Shown: positions 20,590 to 32,684, numbered from the stretch's first letter. The stretch: 64,000 nucleotides of DNA from Cristatella mucedo (GCA_009760855.2 WPIO01000007.1:11968501-12032500), one strand, 5' to 3'. A program made the numbers and translations. The notes: a model not told the origin generated them from the letters alone.

Positions 20590-22050
20590 AGGACACCCCA
20601 AGCTTTCGCGTGGACTAGAAGGCTTTGCTATTCTAATAGGTGATGCTGTTGTGCGACCATCGCCACGTGCTCGGAATGCAATATAGGTGTTGACTTTGAC
20701 AGCTGGCTTTGTGAAGCTTTGTTAAGAAGACTGCTCCTACACTAGCCATCACGTCCTATCCCTATTTAAGATTACAAACTGTCCACCGCGGTGGCTTGCA
20801 AATAATAATAATAATAATAATATTGCACTTGATAAAGCACCCTCAGAGAACTTAATCTCTTTCTAGGCCCTTTACATTTGCTGCAAAGCGATATGCAATA
20901 GAATAGTAAGTAAAATCATGCTTGAAAAACAAATAAAATGAATAATATGGTTAGGGGTGACATGCACAGGGTCAGCATGCAAATGTGTTTAGTGGCAGCA
21001 TGCACAGTGTCAGCACGCATAAGCACATCAAAGGACGAATCACAGGGACCCACTAAATGCTGTCCTAAATAGGTGTGTTTTTAAGTTCTTTTTAAATGTG
21101 GTCAGGTCAGGGGATGTTCTGGCGCAGGTCGGGAGGGAGTTCCAGGCTTTGGGAGCATACGAACTAAATTCACGGTCTCCAAAGGATTTAAGGTTTGTAT
21201 GAGGTATTTCTAGACTGTTGGATTCCGAAAAGCGGGTGGTACGATGCTTGGCCTGATGGGGTAGTATATCTGAAAGATAGGCTGGAGCCATAGAATGAAG
21301 AGACCTAAAAGTGAGCGACAAAAGAATTTCATTAACTTCTTAGTTCTATCTCTGCTAGATTATTGTAATTTCCTTTTAGCTGGGCTACCAAACAAAGCCA
21401 ATAGGCCACTGCAGCTAGCTATGAATAGGGCTGCGAGGCTAGTTTGCAAATCCCAGAGGTTAGATCATGTGTCTTCTCTGCTGAAAGAGCTTGAATGGCT
21501 GCCGATTGATCAGCGGGTACAGAGCAAAGTTCTTCTACTGACCCATAAGGCTCCGTTACTTGGCTCCTTCACACCTAGCTGAACTGCAGCACCAGTTTCA
21601 GCTTCCTCGTGCCCTCAGGTCCTGTGTGGACAATAAATTAGCTGTTCCATTACTCCGCTTAAAGACCGCTGGAGACAAAAGCTTTTGCTCTGCAGGTCCT
21701 AGACTGTGGAACTAAAGTTCCACAACTCTTACGCAACGACAGTTACTCTCCTGCTGCCGACAACTACTCTCCTGCTTCCGACTGTGACACATCTTTTCCA
21801 GCCGTCCTAAACTGCTACTTTTACGCTACTGCTTACCTCAGCGGTTCTCCTGATTCTGCTTCTGCTTCTCACTTTCTCTTTGCTGCCTGAGATGAAGTGT
21901 GCTGGCTACCGAATGCGTGCCGCGAGTCGCTTAGGCTGTGAGTGCACTAAATAAAACTCTCCTGGGTAACACCCACATAGTCATTGCGTTTTTGGTGGTA
22001 CATTGTGCAGTTACAGACTGAGATACATTAAATTACATGACCGAACCCTG
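20590..22050 (+). mobile_element. LINE-B copy interrupted by LINE-A
   Basis: The left part (20590-20801) matches the LINE-B stretch GGACACCCCAAGC ... ATTCTAATAGGTGATGCTG, also seen at 11570-11770. The right part (21323-22050) resumes with ATTAACTTCTTAGTTCTATC and encodes NFLVLSLLDYCNFLLAGLPN, AMNRAARLVCKSQRLDHVSS and then a degraded C-terminus and 3' UTR ending about 22050. A tandem duplication of a CCGACAACTACTCTCCTGC-like unit is visible at 21735-21785. Confidence 0.85.
20802..21322 (-). mobile_element. LINE-A 3' fragment inserted in LINE-B
   Basis: (AAT)n and the hairpin tail, then 3' UTR, then the C-terminal coding end. The open frame 21040-21321 encodes MSLTFRSLHSMAPAYLSDIL ... LKTHLFRTAFSGSL with the normal family stop. 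The insertion point lies in the LINE-B sequence GCTTGCAAAA..., which is continuous in the copy at about 11770. Confidence 0.9.
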
Positions 22051-23813
22051 AGAATACCTGCGATGGATCACACGTGACTTCCAATAAGCACTGTCAAATA
22101 TAGGGTGCAAATGGAAAAGGTAACATTGCTAAGATCTCTGCTGCACCCAGAGACTGATGTTTCCTCAGTTTCGCACTACTTTAAAATTTCAGATAGTGAG
22201 ACTCGTGCTAAGTGCACTCCGCAAAACCATAGTTGCCAGTAGGGCTGCTCCTGAGCTAGTTCGCCTACATACTAACTGAGCATGACTATATTCATCCTGC
22301 AGATGATTTTTGTGAGGAGCAGTAAACACTAATATAGAGATCTTATAAGGATTATTTTATAAATAAGTGAGCCGCAGCAAGATTACTCTAGATGTAGTGT
22401 AGTTTTTGTTCAATCAGATGTACCTCTTGAATAAACCATCAAACTTATATAGCTTCCTTAGAAAAAATTCACCAACCAGGCAGGTTTGTTACACGGACTC
22501 TCGGATATAAAGTTTGTGAATTCGCCACTGCAATTACTTACACCGCTTAGTTGAAAGCTTTAAACAGTGTTACTACCGAAAGCGAATTATGTAGTACTGG
22601 ACGAAACTCCGTACAGGGCTTTGAGAGCTGCTTTGGCGATTTTTGCCAGTTTGTTGATGGTACTCCAGCAAAGCTCTTTTCACTAAAGTTTCCGAAATAT
22701 TTTACAGCTGTATCCCGAATGTCGATAACATGTTAGTGTTTTCTGAATCGATTTCAATGAAATAATTGCGCATGTGGTCGATAGAGCGAGCTATATGGAA
22801 AAGCCTTCAGTGATTTTTTGAAATGCCAGTTTGCGTATCATGCGAAGATTATTTTCGAGCATAAACTAAAAGGTGGTGGTGATTCTAGTAGTGTGTAAAA
22901 TGTTACGACCTAATCCCGAAACTAGGAAGGACTAAAGACAGCAAAAGTGAGCCTGTTGAGACCCAAGCCAGCCCGTGGAGTGTTTGGCCAACGACTACAG
23001 ACTCGGGGCATTTCGAGGTTTTGCCCTTGAGGTTTGGTGCTTAATAAGCTGTCCCGGAAAAATTATAAGATATTTCTGTGAGACAAGTGTAAGGTCTTAG
23101 AGGTTCAAGCTATTTACGAAATTAAAACCACAACAGTGGTGTAATTCTTTGATTAAGATTGATTCATCAACAAGTTATTGGTGTTTAAACTTTCAAGCTA
23201 CCTGCACGATTTGAAATTCCATTACGATGCAATTGCATATATGTGTGTGGAAGGGCTCCATTACAAAACATTGGTTTGGCTGCAGGATGTATCAGGTCTT
23301 AGAAGGTAAGCACGAGGCCATCAGTGTAGTAATGTAAATAGTAATTCAAAAAAAACGTTTTCAGGGCTATTTTAAGCACACTGGTCAACGCCCTATTTTC
23401 TGGCTTAAGTACATTCCTGATCCGAGGCTTACTATACTTGGCTATACTTGGCTATACTGCTCTAGCAAAAGAGTATAAATAATATTTACCCCGCCTGAGG
23501 TCTTTACCGAGCTGAAAATGCCAAACCATGTGGCATCCATGTGTAAGCCATGCGGATGAGATTATGGTGGCAGATTCAAGCAGAGCACGAAGCTAGCAGC
23601 TGTCCAAACTACCACAGATTTTTCTCCTGTGCGTGCCTATGCCTTGCATGTAACATTCCTGATGCTGAGCGACTATGTAGTCTGTACAATACCTTCTTAG
23701 CATACGACGGACGCTCTCTAAGACCAGTAAACATAAGTACCTCAATGTTAATCAGATACAATCTTAGGTGCATTCGCACTCGACGAGACGTCTGTTTTTT
23801 AGTTTTGTGATGA
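22051..23813. other. Unassigned stretch, about 1.8 kb
   Basis: AT-rich. A short tandem TATACTTGGC repeat lies at 23430-23455. The 86-residue frame at 23550-23810 shows no recognisable domain and I do not call it. Confidence 0.45.
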
Positions 23814-23901
23814 CATATCCCTTTGCAGCAGATGTAAAGCGCCTAGAAAGAGGTTGAGCTCTCTGAGGGCGCTTTATCAAGTGCATTATCATTATTGTTA
23901 T
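23814..23901 (+). mobile_element. LINE-A tail-only copy (about 88 bp)
   Basis: Only ATCCCTTTGCAGCAGATG, the hairpin (AAAGCGCC ... GGGCGCTTTATC) and a short ATT-rich end are present. Confidence 0.82.
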
Positions 23902-23945
23902 ACTGGTTTACATTGAATTACATTTTTCTCACCATTATACTAAAG

Positions 23946-25690
23946 ATAATAATGCACTTGATAAAGCACCCTCGAAGAACTCAATCTCTTTCTAGGCACT
24001 TTACATTTGCTGCAGAGCAAAACGCGATTGAATAGTGAATATTATCATGCTTGATAAACAACATGAATAACATGGTTAGGAGTGGCATGCACAGGGTCAG
24101 CATGCAAGTGTGGTTAGTTGCAGCATGCACAGTGTCAGCACGCATAAGCACATCAAGGACGAATCACAGGGACCCACTAAATGCTGTCCTAAATAGGTGT
24201 GTTTTCAAGTTTTTTTTTAAATGTGGTCAATTCAGGGGATGTTCTAACTCAAGTCGGGAGGGAGCTCCAGGCTTTGGGAGCATACGAACTAAATTCACGG
24301 TCTCCAAAGGATTTGAGGTCTGTACGAGGTTTTGATAAACTGTTGGATTCCGGAAAGCATGTGGTACGATGCTTGGCCTGGTGAGGCAGTGGATCTGATA
24401 GATAGGCTGGAGCCAAAGAATGAAGTGACCTTAAAGGGAGCGATAAAACCGTGAAGTCCATACTTTGCTTGACTAGGAGCCAGTGCAGGTGGGCGAGAAG
24501 TGGTGTGATGTGGCAACTGCGACGGTCACGACAGACAAGCCTGGCTGCGGAGTTTTGCACCAGCTGTAATCGCCTGATTGCACGTGCTTGTAGGCCAGCA
24601 AGCAGTGAGTTACATAAGTCCAGACTGGATGTCACAAATGCATTTACCAACTTAGACGCGGTATCCTTATCTAAATAAGCCCGAATTTTAGCAATGTTAT
24701 GTGGCTGAAAGTAGGCAGACTTGACTGTGGAGCTAATGTGGTCGTCTAACAAGAAGTCACTTTGGAACATGACACTAAGATTTCGAGCTGATTCAACGGG
24801 AGATACGCTGACAGAGCCAATTTTGGGTGTCAGCCTTTCCAATTTGTGAATCACACTGGGTTTGCCCATAACTAGTAAGTTAGTTTTATCATCGTTTAGT
24901 TTTAGAAAATTTGCTGCCATCCATGTGTGGATGTCATCAATACATGCAGCAAGTAAGTTGACACAATTCGAGGTGCTCGAAGGCTGGGAGGGATCAAAGC
25001 AAAGTTACAACTGAGTGTCATCCTCATAGAAATGAAAGCCTACGCTGTGCTTGGCAATCACATCAGCAAGAGGGAGAGTATAAACCGTGAAAAGAGCCGG
25101 ACCAAGCACTGAGCCCTGAGGTACCCCATATTTCAGAGGTACCTCGGATGATCTTAGTCCATTCACGTCAATACTCTGGAGTCTCCCACTGAGATAGAAC
25201 CTGAGCCACTGCAGAGCAGTGCCAGTGATGCCCAGACGCGATGAGTGTCGCTCGAGAAGAACTCGGTGATCAATAGTATCAAAAGCTGCCGAAAGATCAA
25301 GCAAAACAAGCAGAGACATTCTACCTATGCCTGCATTCCTAAGTAGGGAATTGTACACCCTAAGCAATGCTGACTCTGTGGAGTTTTTAGCTCTAAAGCC
25401 AGACTGGAAATTACTAGCAAGGTTTGAAGTTTCAATAAATGAGTTCGGCTGGTCCGCCGCGACCCATTCCAGTGTCATTGATAGGAATGGTAGAAGGGAG
25501 ACTGGGCGGTAATTGCTCAAGCTCTCTTGGTCTAGTATCGCATTCTTGAGAAGTGGCCAGTCTACAGCTTTTTTTAAAGGTGCTGGGACATGCGGGGGGG
25601 GGCGTTATGACATATTAATGATTTTAGTTATGCATAGCAGCAGCAGATCAATGCAATGAAGGAGCAGGATAGTTGGAATACAGATGGCTT
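23946..25690 (-). mobile_element. LINE-A, about 1.75 kb, RT to 3' tail
   Basis: Minus strand. From the 3' end it reads (AAT)n, the hairpin tail, the 3' UTR, and the C-terminal coding region (24249-24920). RT follows (25005-25520) with LPFLSMTLEWVAADQ, FQSGFRAKNSTESALLRVY, LLDLSAAFDTIDHRVLL (motif A intact), KYGVPQGSVLGPALF (motif B intact) and FHFYEDDTQL (YADD changed to YEDD). The two large frames are in different phases, separated by an indel near 24960-25005. A poly-G run occurs at 25592. The copy fades out by 25690. Confidence 0.9.
25005..25520 (-). pseudogene. LINE-A reverse transcriptase core, 171-residue frame
   Basis: This is the best-preserved RT palm of the minus-strand copies. It covers motifs 1 to C: SNYRPVSLLPFLS, SGFRAKNSTESALLRV, DLSAAFDTIDHRVLLERH (first catalytic Asp), YGVPQGSVLGPALFTVYT, and YEDD in place of YADD. 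The aspartate pair is kept while the alanine next to it is replaced by glutamate, which is unusual for an active enzyme. Downstream coding sequence is in another frame, so the polyprotein is broken. Confidence 0.85.
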
Positions 25691-25732
25691 TTTTTCCCTG
25701 AAAAAGTTGCAGTAAGTGAATTTCACTACATA

Positions 25733-26194
25733 CCGTATCTTTAAAAGTATAAGTTGCACCCGAGTATAAGTTGCACCTTAAATTTGCGGGCATTTTTGAA
25801 AAAGTTCATTTAAAAATTATTATTACCGAGTATATAGCTCATATTCTATTCATGTAAGTTCGCTTTAATCATCACAGTTAGCAAGAAACTCGTCACCAGT
25901 ATCACTGCTAAAGCCTTCATAGTCTTCTGTCAACATCTGAATGTTCGCTTTACTCATAGATTGCATTATCTTCAGTTCTAGCCAGCACGTTTGAGATTCC
26001 TGTCTTCTTGAACGACTTCACGCTGACTAACTTCTTCTTTGATGCTCTTCCAAGTATATTTAATCCATTCACATACATGTTTGATACCGGCTCTTTAATT
26101 TCTTCTTGCTGGTGTCAAATATTTACTTGCAGTTTATAAATCGCAGGTTTGCTTTTTAAATTTAAAAAAGGAACTTATAGTCGTAAAAATATGG
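25733..26194 (-). mobile_element. Short pogo-like DNA transposon (about 460 bp) with TIRs
   Basis: The left end TACCGTATCTTTAAAAGTAT (from 25731) and the reverse complement of the right end TACCATATTTTTACGACTAT (ending 26196) match at about 21 of 27 positions, and each end is bordered by TA, the target used by the Tc1/mariner/pogo superfamily. Inside the left end the unit AGTATAAGTTGCACC is repeated. A transposase C-terminal remnant lies inside on the minus strand. It is too short to be autonomous, so it is an internally deleted derivative. Confidence 0.7.
25866..26078 (-). pseudogene. Pogo/Tigger-like transposase C-terminal remnant
   Basis: Reading the minus strand with one frame change gives CEWIKYTWKSIKEE, then KSFKKTGISNVLARTEDNAI and YE, then (after further frame changes) an acidic DTEDYEGFSSDTGDEF end. 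A W--I--E---KSFKKTGISN segment followed by an acidic tail is the usual C-terminus of pogo/Tigger-type DDE transposases as I know the family. The DDE core is absent. This fits the TA-flanked inverted repeats around it. Confidence 0.6.
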
Positions 26195-27044
<850 letters not shown>

Positions 27045-27199
27045 CCTCAAGCGAAGATCTCGTCGTCGGTTCATCAAGCAGTCACCATTATATCTTTCTC
27101 TCAGCCAACTCTACAGCTGCCCTCGTTGGCTGACGCTAATGATGATGCTCGGGGAGTTAGAGGTACTCGGGCCTTAGAGGCCACATAATATTTCGCGAG

Positions 27200-28870
27200 A
27201 CCGCGAGGGGGCGTCATGGGGGCGTATCATTTCAGGCTTGCATGCCGCCCGGTTCGGTCCAGGGGTAAGGTGCTAGCCTTCTGCGACCAGAGTAGTAGGC
27301 GTCGAGGCCTGCGGCACATGCGAAGCGCCTGGATTGTTCCAGGTACCCACTCCCGAGGGGACCGTGCGGCTACCGCGGGCTGCCTGGAAGGTTTCGACTG
27401 CAGCGCATGCGTGCTGTTCGGTTGGAGCCTCGATGCGATCCTTCGACGACGGGCTCGAGTACGCCCACCGTACAGCAACCTCGACGTCGGCTCAGCTCTC
27501 AGCGGCCAGCGGATCACTCACGGTGGGCGATCGGGTCGCTACTGGGTCGATGACGAGCCATTACGGTAATTATTAGAAAGCTGCCTGCGCCATATGTAAG
27601 AGGGCCACGAGTGACGCTTTACTAGCCAATACCACTCCGGGCTACGAGCGCGCGAGTCCTGCACCGCGAGATGAGCGCACCGGGTGTGCGATCGCGCACG
27701 TCGGCTGCGGCTGCCTCGCTCAACGGAAGCGGCGCCCCTTTTTGAACGAGTCGCGAACGCCGATCGGCTGGGCGAGACGCCTAGGCTGACGGCAGAGGCG
27801 TCACGCCCAGCTATCAATCACCACGAGGCGTTCGGTCAGCCGCAAGTCGAACCGCTCGACGCGCCCGCTCTCATTCCTCTCTCCCCCCCCCCTGAGTAAT
27901 TGATTAGCCTGACACGACAATCGTAGCCGCCACCACGGTCGCCACGGTCACCAGGGGAGACACTCCGCTGTCCCGGGCGCGAAAATAAGGGCTGAGCCGG
28001 CAGCGGAACTGACTGACTGCGAAGCCGCCGCAGCAGACGCCCGGCTACTTCCGGCAATGCGGAAGCTGCCGCCGACGGAGCGTCGCTTGCGAGCTCTCCA
28101 GTCCCTCCACGCCGGCACTCAGCCGCTCTACTCGGGAGTCCTCGGAGGGGGGGAGAGAGAATGAGAAGGACGAGGCCGCTCACGCAAGCCTAGCCGATCG
28201 AGCTGGACTGCGCCAGGCGTCGGCGCCTACTTGCCGCGCCGGTCGCTTGTCTCTCCGCTATTTATGGCCACTTATTGCACAGCGACGCCTTCGTTCTTCC
28301 CTTCTACCGTCGCCGCGATTCCGGCGCTTCTCTGCGCCGCTCTGCGCCATTGCTCACTTCTAGGGCGTCTGCCCTGCGTCCGACTCGGCTTAGCTCTCCT
28401 TCGCTGCACGCACGCGCGGATGCGCTTAGGCACACAGCACGCCGCGCCGCTCGGACCGCGACGCGCGACACCGAGACCTCTCGAGCCTAGCTAGCGAAGC
28501 GCCCACTCGTAGATCGTGTCCTAGTGGAGTTTAGAATAAATTTACAGTGCGGATGTGCGTTCAATTACTGCGCGCGCACATGCAGGAACACCGATCTTTC
28601 GCTCCGTTCAACAGCAGTCACAGTCAAAGACGTAACGACGGCCGTAGCTGGTGCACGGTTTCCTGAGCGGCGTGCGCCGCCAATTGGCGGTGAGCGATTG
28701 GTGTGCAATGAGAGCTGTACGGCTGCTCTTACAATTTTACTTGCACGATCTAGTGTCACGGTGCTCGCAATTCGCGACGCACGGCTGCGGACAATTCAGT
28801 CCTATAGCAGCTGGAAGTGAGTTGGAAGCATCTAACTTTCGTCCGCTGCTAATCGATGCCATTTAGTCAA
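27200..28870. promoter_or_regulatory. CpG-rich island
   Basis: About 1.6 kb rich in GC and CpG, unlike the AT-rich flanks. Open frames occur on both strands because stop codons are scarce; none shows a domain, so I do not call a gene. In animals such islands often mark promoters or 5' exons. That is inference here: I cannot identify a TATA box, initiator or splice structure with confidence. Confidence 0.5.
27247..27340 (+). mobile_element. Degenerate SINE1 copy in the CpG island
   Basis: CCCGGTTCGGTCCAGGGGTA with AAGGTGCTAGCC resembles the SINE1 A-box region, and GGCACATGCGAAGCGCCTGG resembles the start of its tail. It is GC-shifted compared with other copies and lacks most of the 3' tail. 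Confidence 0.45.
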
Positions 28871-28902
28871 CCGAGTCATAGTCTTTGGCGTTCTACCGCC
28901 GC

Positions 28903-29045
28903 GCTGATTTGGCCCAAAGGTTAAGATGCTCGCTCCAACCAAGGTCAAGGTGAATGCATTCGTCGGCCGATCGCCGGCTCGAGCCCCGTGGTATATGTGA
29001 AGTGCCTGAACAGAGATTAAGTTAGATTACGAAGCTATGCAAATT
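28903..29045 (+). mobile_element. SINE1 copy, spacer variant
   Basis: GCTGATTTGGCCCAAAGGTT with AAGATGCTCGC (A box) and GCCGGCTCGAGCCCC (B box), then GTGAAGTGCCTGAACAGAGA. It shares the extra segment CCAAGGTCAAGGTGAATGCA with the copy at 4281. The 3' hairpin half is partly lost. Confidence 0.75.
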
Positions 29046-29710
29046 ATATATACATAGTTATTATTTATTTATTTACCGGTATTGCAGCTGCTGCTCAAGG
29101 ACACTTTCTACGGTGGCAGTTGTTGCCGGTGCCTCTTAACATGCATTCTGAGTGCATGTATACAAGTAATAATTATAACAATATACTAGTCTAGCTGCCT
29201 AAGAGAACTAAATCTCTAAGTATTTTTTATTGCTGATTAGGGCTTAATACGATACTATACACGTAAACCTAATATTTTTTTTAAATCCAACAAATCCCTC
29301 ATGAAAACATTGCGTGTAAGTATTGGCTCGCTCTTTTAGCATCAATTCAATCGTATTTGTTATTTAGTATCCTTTACACAAAGACCTTCAGCTGTTGGTG
29401 GCTTCCTCATCGAGTCATTGCCACATGCAACAGTCAGTGTCCAAAGTCTGGCTCAGCAAAAGAACACACCAACTCGGTCGAATTATTGTCCTCGTGAATT
29501 TTGTAACTTAAGTGCAAATACTGAAATGGCGCGAAGCAGACTTCGTCGCATAGCAAATAGAAGAATAAAATCGCAAGGGCTCCTTTGTCGAGTCTTAGCA
29601 TTGAAATGTTCTCAACTTTATATCTGTCAGCGGTTATCTCCGCGTCCAGAAAGTTTTTGTTTAAGGCTTGCTCGATAGATCTCGTTCTGTTTGTCAAGCC
29701 ATTTCGTTGA
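29046..29710. other. Unassigned stretch
   Basis: AT-rich. A weak tail-like stretch (CTAAGAGAACTAAATCTCTA at about 29199) might be a remnant of a LINE or SINE tail. The overlapping frames 29418-29678 (+) and 29434-29721 (-) show no domain. Confidence 0.4.
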
Positions 29711-29729
29711 TAGAGGTCCAATATATATA

Positions 29730-29766
<37 letters not shown>

Positions 29767-29785
29767 TTATTTATTTATTTATTTA
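29711..29785. repeat. (TA)n and (TTTA)n microsatellite
   Basis: (AT)n from about 29731 to 29761, then (TTTA)n to 29785. The Tc1-like element begins immediately after a TA in this tract. Confidence 0.95.
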
Positions 29786-30176
29786 TGCAGTGCCGGCCCA
29801 AAAAATGTCCGCACCAGAAAAAGCACATTCACTTTTTGAGTTCCGCCGAGTGCGTTCCCTATTAACTGCACAAACTTATTAAGTAGTGCCTCTAAAATTT
29901 TTTTATATGAATTATATAATATAGAACTCATAAGCTTCACCCTCCTTCGTATTATTGACGTTTTAATGGAGTAAAGTTCCGAATCACCAGCGCCGGGGCT
30001 ATTGCGGTTATCTCCCCGCCCCCAAAACTCAGATTCGCGTCCAGGTATACACGACTAGCCTGCTACAACAAATCCCACAGAAATATCCGGATGCAATTGC
30101 AAGCTTTCTAGGTACGATGCGGCAAGGTCACAATTGGGCTCGGAGACTCTCAGCGGTAAGCAGCGCCCTACCGAAG

Positions 30177-31374
30177 ATGACTGGATTTTCCAAGCTCTAC
30201 GAGTGCCAGAAGGGTAACCTCCTCGAATTGAAAAACGAGGATCGTTCGAATCGTGCGATTGCGAGGAAGATTGATATTACAGAAGCGTCAGTTAGATACA
30301 ATTTAAAGAAGCAAGATCAGACCAAAACGATGGACGGCCGGATCGGGAGCGGTAGGCATCGAAGCACGACCGCACGCGAGGATCTGAAGGTGAGAAGGGT
30401 ATCTGGCGGCAATGCGGAGCAGATTCGCCTTGGCCTTGACTTTCTCATTGACTTGTCATTGACAAGTGAGCAAGAGCCGGAGCTCTCAACGGGTCTCGTC
30501 TGTCAGCAAATGAATGATCAGCGAGAGGCTTGACGAGCAGCGCGTGCCGCCGCCCAGAGTTGCTATGAGGAAGCGGCCACTTAACGCTAGGCACAAGCTT
30601 AGGAAGCACGCTTTCGACCATAAATACCGGCACCGGACCCCAGCTGAGTGGAGCAAAGTTCTGTAGAATGATGAATCTAAATGCATTCTCTTTTCTACCT
30701 CGTGCGGCGCTCAGCGAGCGTGGGTACAAAAGGGTGGAGCATATCCAGATGTTTGTCTCCAAGAGGCGGTGAAAAAACGGCGGCAGCGGTGGGGTAACTG
30801 TATAGGGTGGCTTTAGCGCTGCTGGCGTACGGAGCTTTCGCCGAGTACAGGGGGATAATGCATACAGAACGCTACTTGGACGTTGTTAAAAATGTTTCTA
30901 TTCCGTCAGTCCGTAGCTTACGTTGCTTTGGACTTTATTAGGCAACAAGACAATTATGCGAAGCATACTGCAGGCGTACTTACTATTCTGTTGCGTGTCA
31001 CTTTGCAGCAGGTGTAAAGCGCCTAGAAAGAGATTGAGTTCTCTGAGGGCGCTTTATCAAGTGCAATATTATTATTATTATTATTATTAAGACTTTTTTT
31101 ACTTCGCCCTGCGCGTCAAGGCTGCGATCATTTCCGGATTTGGGAATGGTCCAGTTAGAGTCTAGATTTGAACCCCGTTTAACACTTGTGGCAGGATTTG
31201 GAGTGTAAAATACGCTAAGAGGTCATTATTCCACGAAATTATAACGAATCACTCGAACTTATGCAGAAGGAATGGCAGAAAATCAAACATCTGACGTAGG
31301 TGAGAAATTGTCGGGTCAATAACCGGAAGGCTCCGCGCCGTTACAAAAATCGTGGAGGAGCAAAACGCTACTGA
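30177..31374 (+). pseudogene. Tc1-like transposase pseudogene
   Basis: The N-terminus MTGFSKLYECQKGNLLEL leads into a helix-turn-helix segment with RSNRAIARKIDITEASVR (residues about 25-42). A central DDE region is seen in several frames: HRTPAEWSKVL then NDESK (the first Asp of the DDE triad normally lies here), later RQQDNYAKHTAGVL (second Asp in QQDN), then LDLNPV and HLWQDLECKIR (the Pro-Asp-Leu-Asn-Pro motif), and QKEWQKI and RRYKNRGGAKRY at the C-terminus with a stop at 31374. Frameshifts, internal stops and the LINE insertion between HTAGVL and KTFFTS inactivate it. A full-length family member is about 340 residues. Confidence 0.88.
30983..31087 (+). mobile_element. LINE-A tail-only insertion inside the Tc1 transposase
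   Basis: About 105 bp matching the last part of LINE-A (TTGCAGCAGGTGTAAAGCGC to the (ATT)n end). It splits the transposase frame between GTACTT and AAGACTTTTTTTAC. The duplication is short and blurred by the TTA tail (possibly TTA or CTTA). Confidence 0.88.
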
Positions 31375-31518
31375 TTCAATGTTTTCAAAATAAACTGCTT
31401 CAACTACGGCATTGTTTAGTTTATTTCAACAGTGCTGGCTTTCGCGATTTCTCTCGTTCTATCTACCTACCTTGTCGAAACGCCGGTGCGAAGATTTCTT
31501 TTTGGGTGGCACTGGATA

Positions 31519-32684
31519 TACATGTTGGCGTGTTTGCGTATATATGCATGTGTAGAAGCGTGTATAAATCCAAGTTAATACGGTACATCGGCGAGTATAT
31601 GATCTAAATTTGCGTGCATTCATACACGCGCCCTCTTTTCGGAAGAAGCAAGTCCTTGCAGACGCGCGCGACGGATACTGTTTGACGTAGCGCCTCGAAG
31701 CACAGCTTACGGAGTCACGGGAGCTTCGCCGTTACGCGCACGAGATTACGGCGACAACAGCAGAGCTAAGCAGCTATCGAAAACCCTGTTGCTTAAATGC
31801 TGGAGCTCGCACCAAGCAACCGGGCGATGATCGGGTGAAACGTTCAGGGAAAATGGGCTGGTCGAGAGCTATCGTTAGATGAAGAAACTAAATCTTACTT
31901 CTTAGCGATCCAGAATATTGACGGATTGCCGATGCGATGGGAAGCCGTATAAGCGGCATAGGCGTGCTAAGGGCACACCAGCAGATAGATACAAGCTAAT
32001 GATTTACAGTATCCTTCGAGCTCACGGGCAGAAAATCGGCAAGTTTTTCCTTGCCTGTCATTGAATGCCAGAATGCCGGGCATTGAGGGATAATCCTTAC
32101 GGTCGCCATACCGACTAGCTGCCCATTCATCAAGAGTGACGAACGTCACCTATTTTTTTCCTCTGTTTTGCCCTCTTGTGGTAATTGGAGAGCTAACTTT
32201 TCCGCATTCTCCTAGCTCCAGACCATGACTCCAGCCCTCGCTGCTGCTTGCGTAATTGTCTCAACTAATTTTCTAAACGACCTCTTCTCGTCTTTAACCA
32301 ATTAGTAGCACGTTTAGCATGAGCCGTGGTCACAGCTAAAAGCCTCATACATGCACACGAGCCATATTGTAACAAGGGTTCGTATTTCTATCGGAGTTTA
32401 TAGTAACGTTGAATGGGCTAACGGGGCTCCTTGCTGAATACTCGATCAAATGAATACACAATCAAACGTCATTCTCTAGCACCACTCGTCTCGCCTTTCC
32501 TTCTCTGGCACTGCACCGCAATGGTTTGCGTCCAATCTCGATTGGGGACTACGGTGCATGGATACGGGTAGCAACCATCTGACGAGCTTCTAAAGTGCAG
32601 GGTACCTTTGGGCTTCCGACTTCGACCTTGGTTCAGTACTCAGGGGTACGGCGGTCAATGTTAGCGTGCATGTACGCCCTAAGA
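31519..32684. other. Unassigned stretch
   Basis: No gene or known repeat recognised. Moderately GC-rich around 31620-31860. Confidence 0.45.

Larger units (their letters stand above)
29786..31516 (+). mobile_element. Tc1/mariner-like transposon with both terminal inverted repeats
   Basis: The left end TGCAGTGCCGGCCCAAAAAA ... CCGCACC and the right end, reverse-complemented, TCCAGTGCCACCCAAAAAGA ... TTCGCACC match over about 30 bp. TA lies at both borders (29784-29785 and 31517-31518), the expected target duplication. Inside is a decayed transposase (30177-31374) interrupted by a LINE-A tail at 30983-31087. Removing that insert gives about 1.63 kb, a normal Tc1-like length. Confidence 0.88.
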
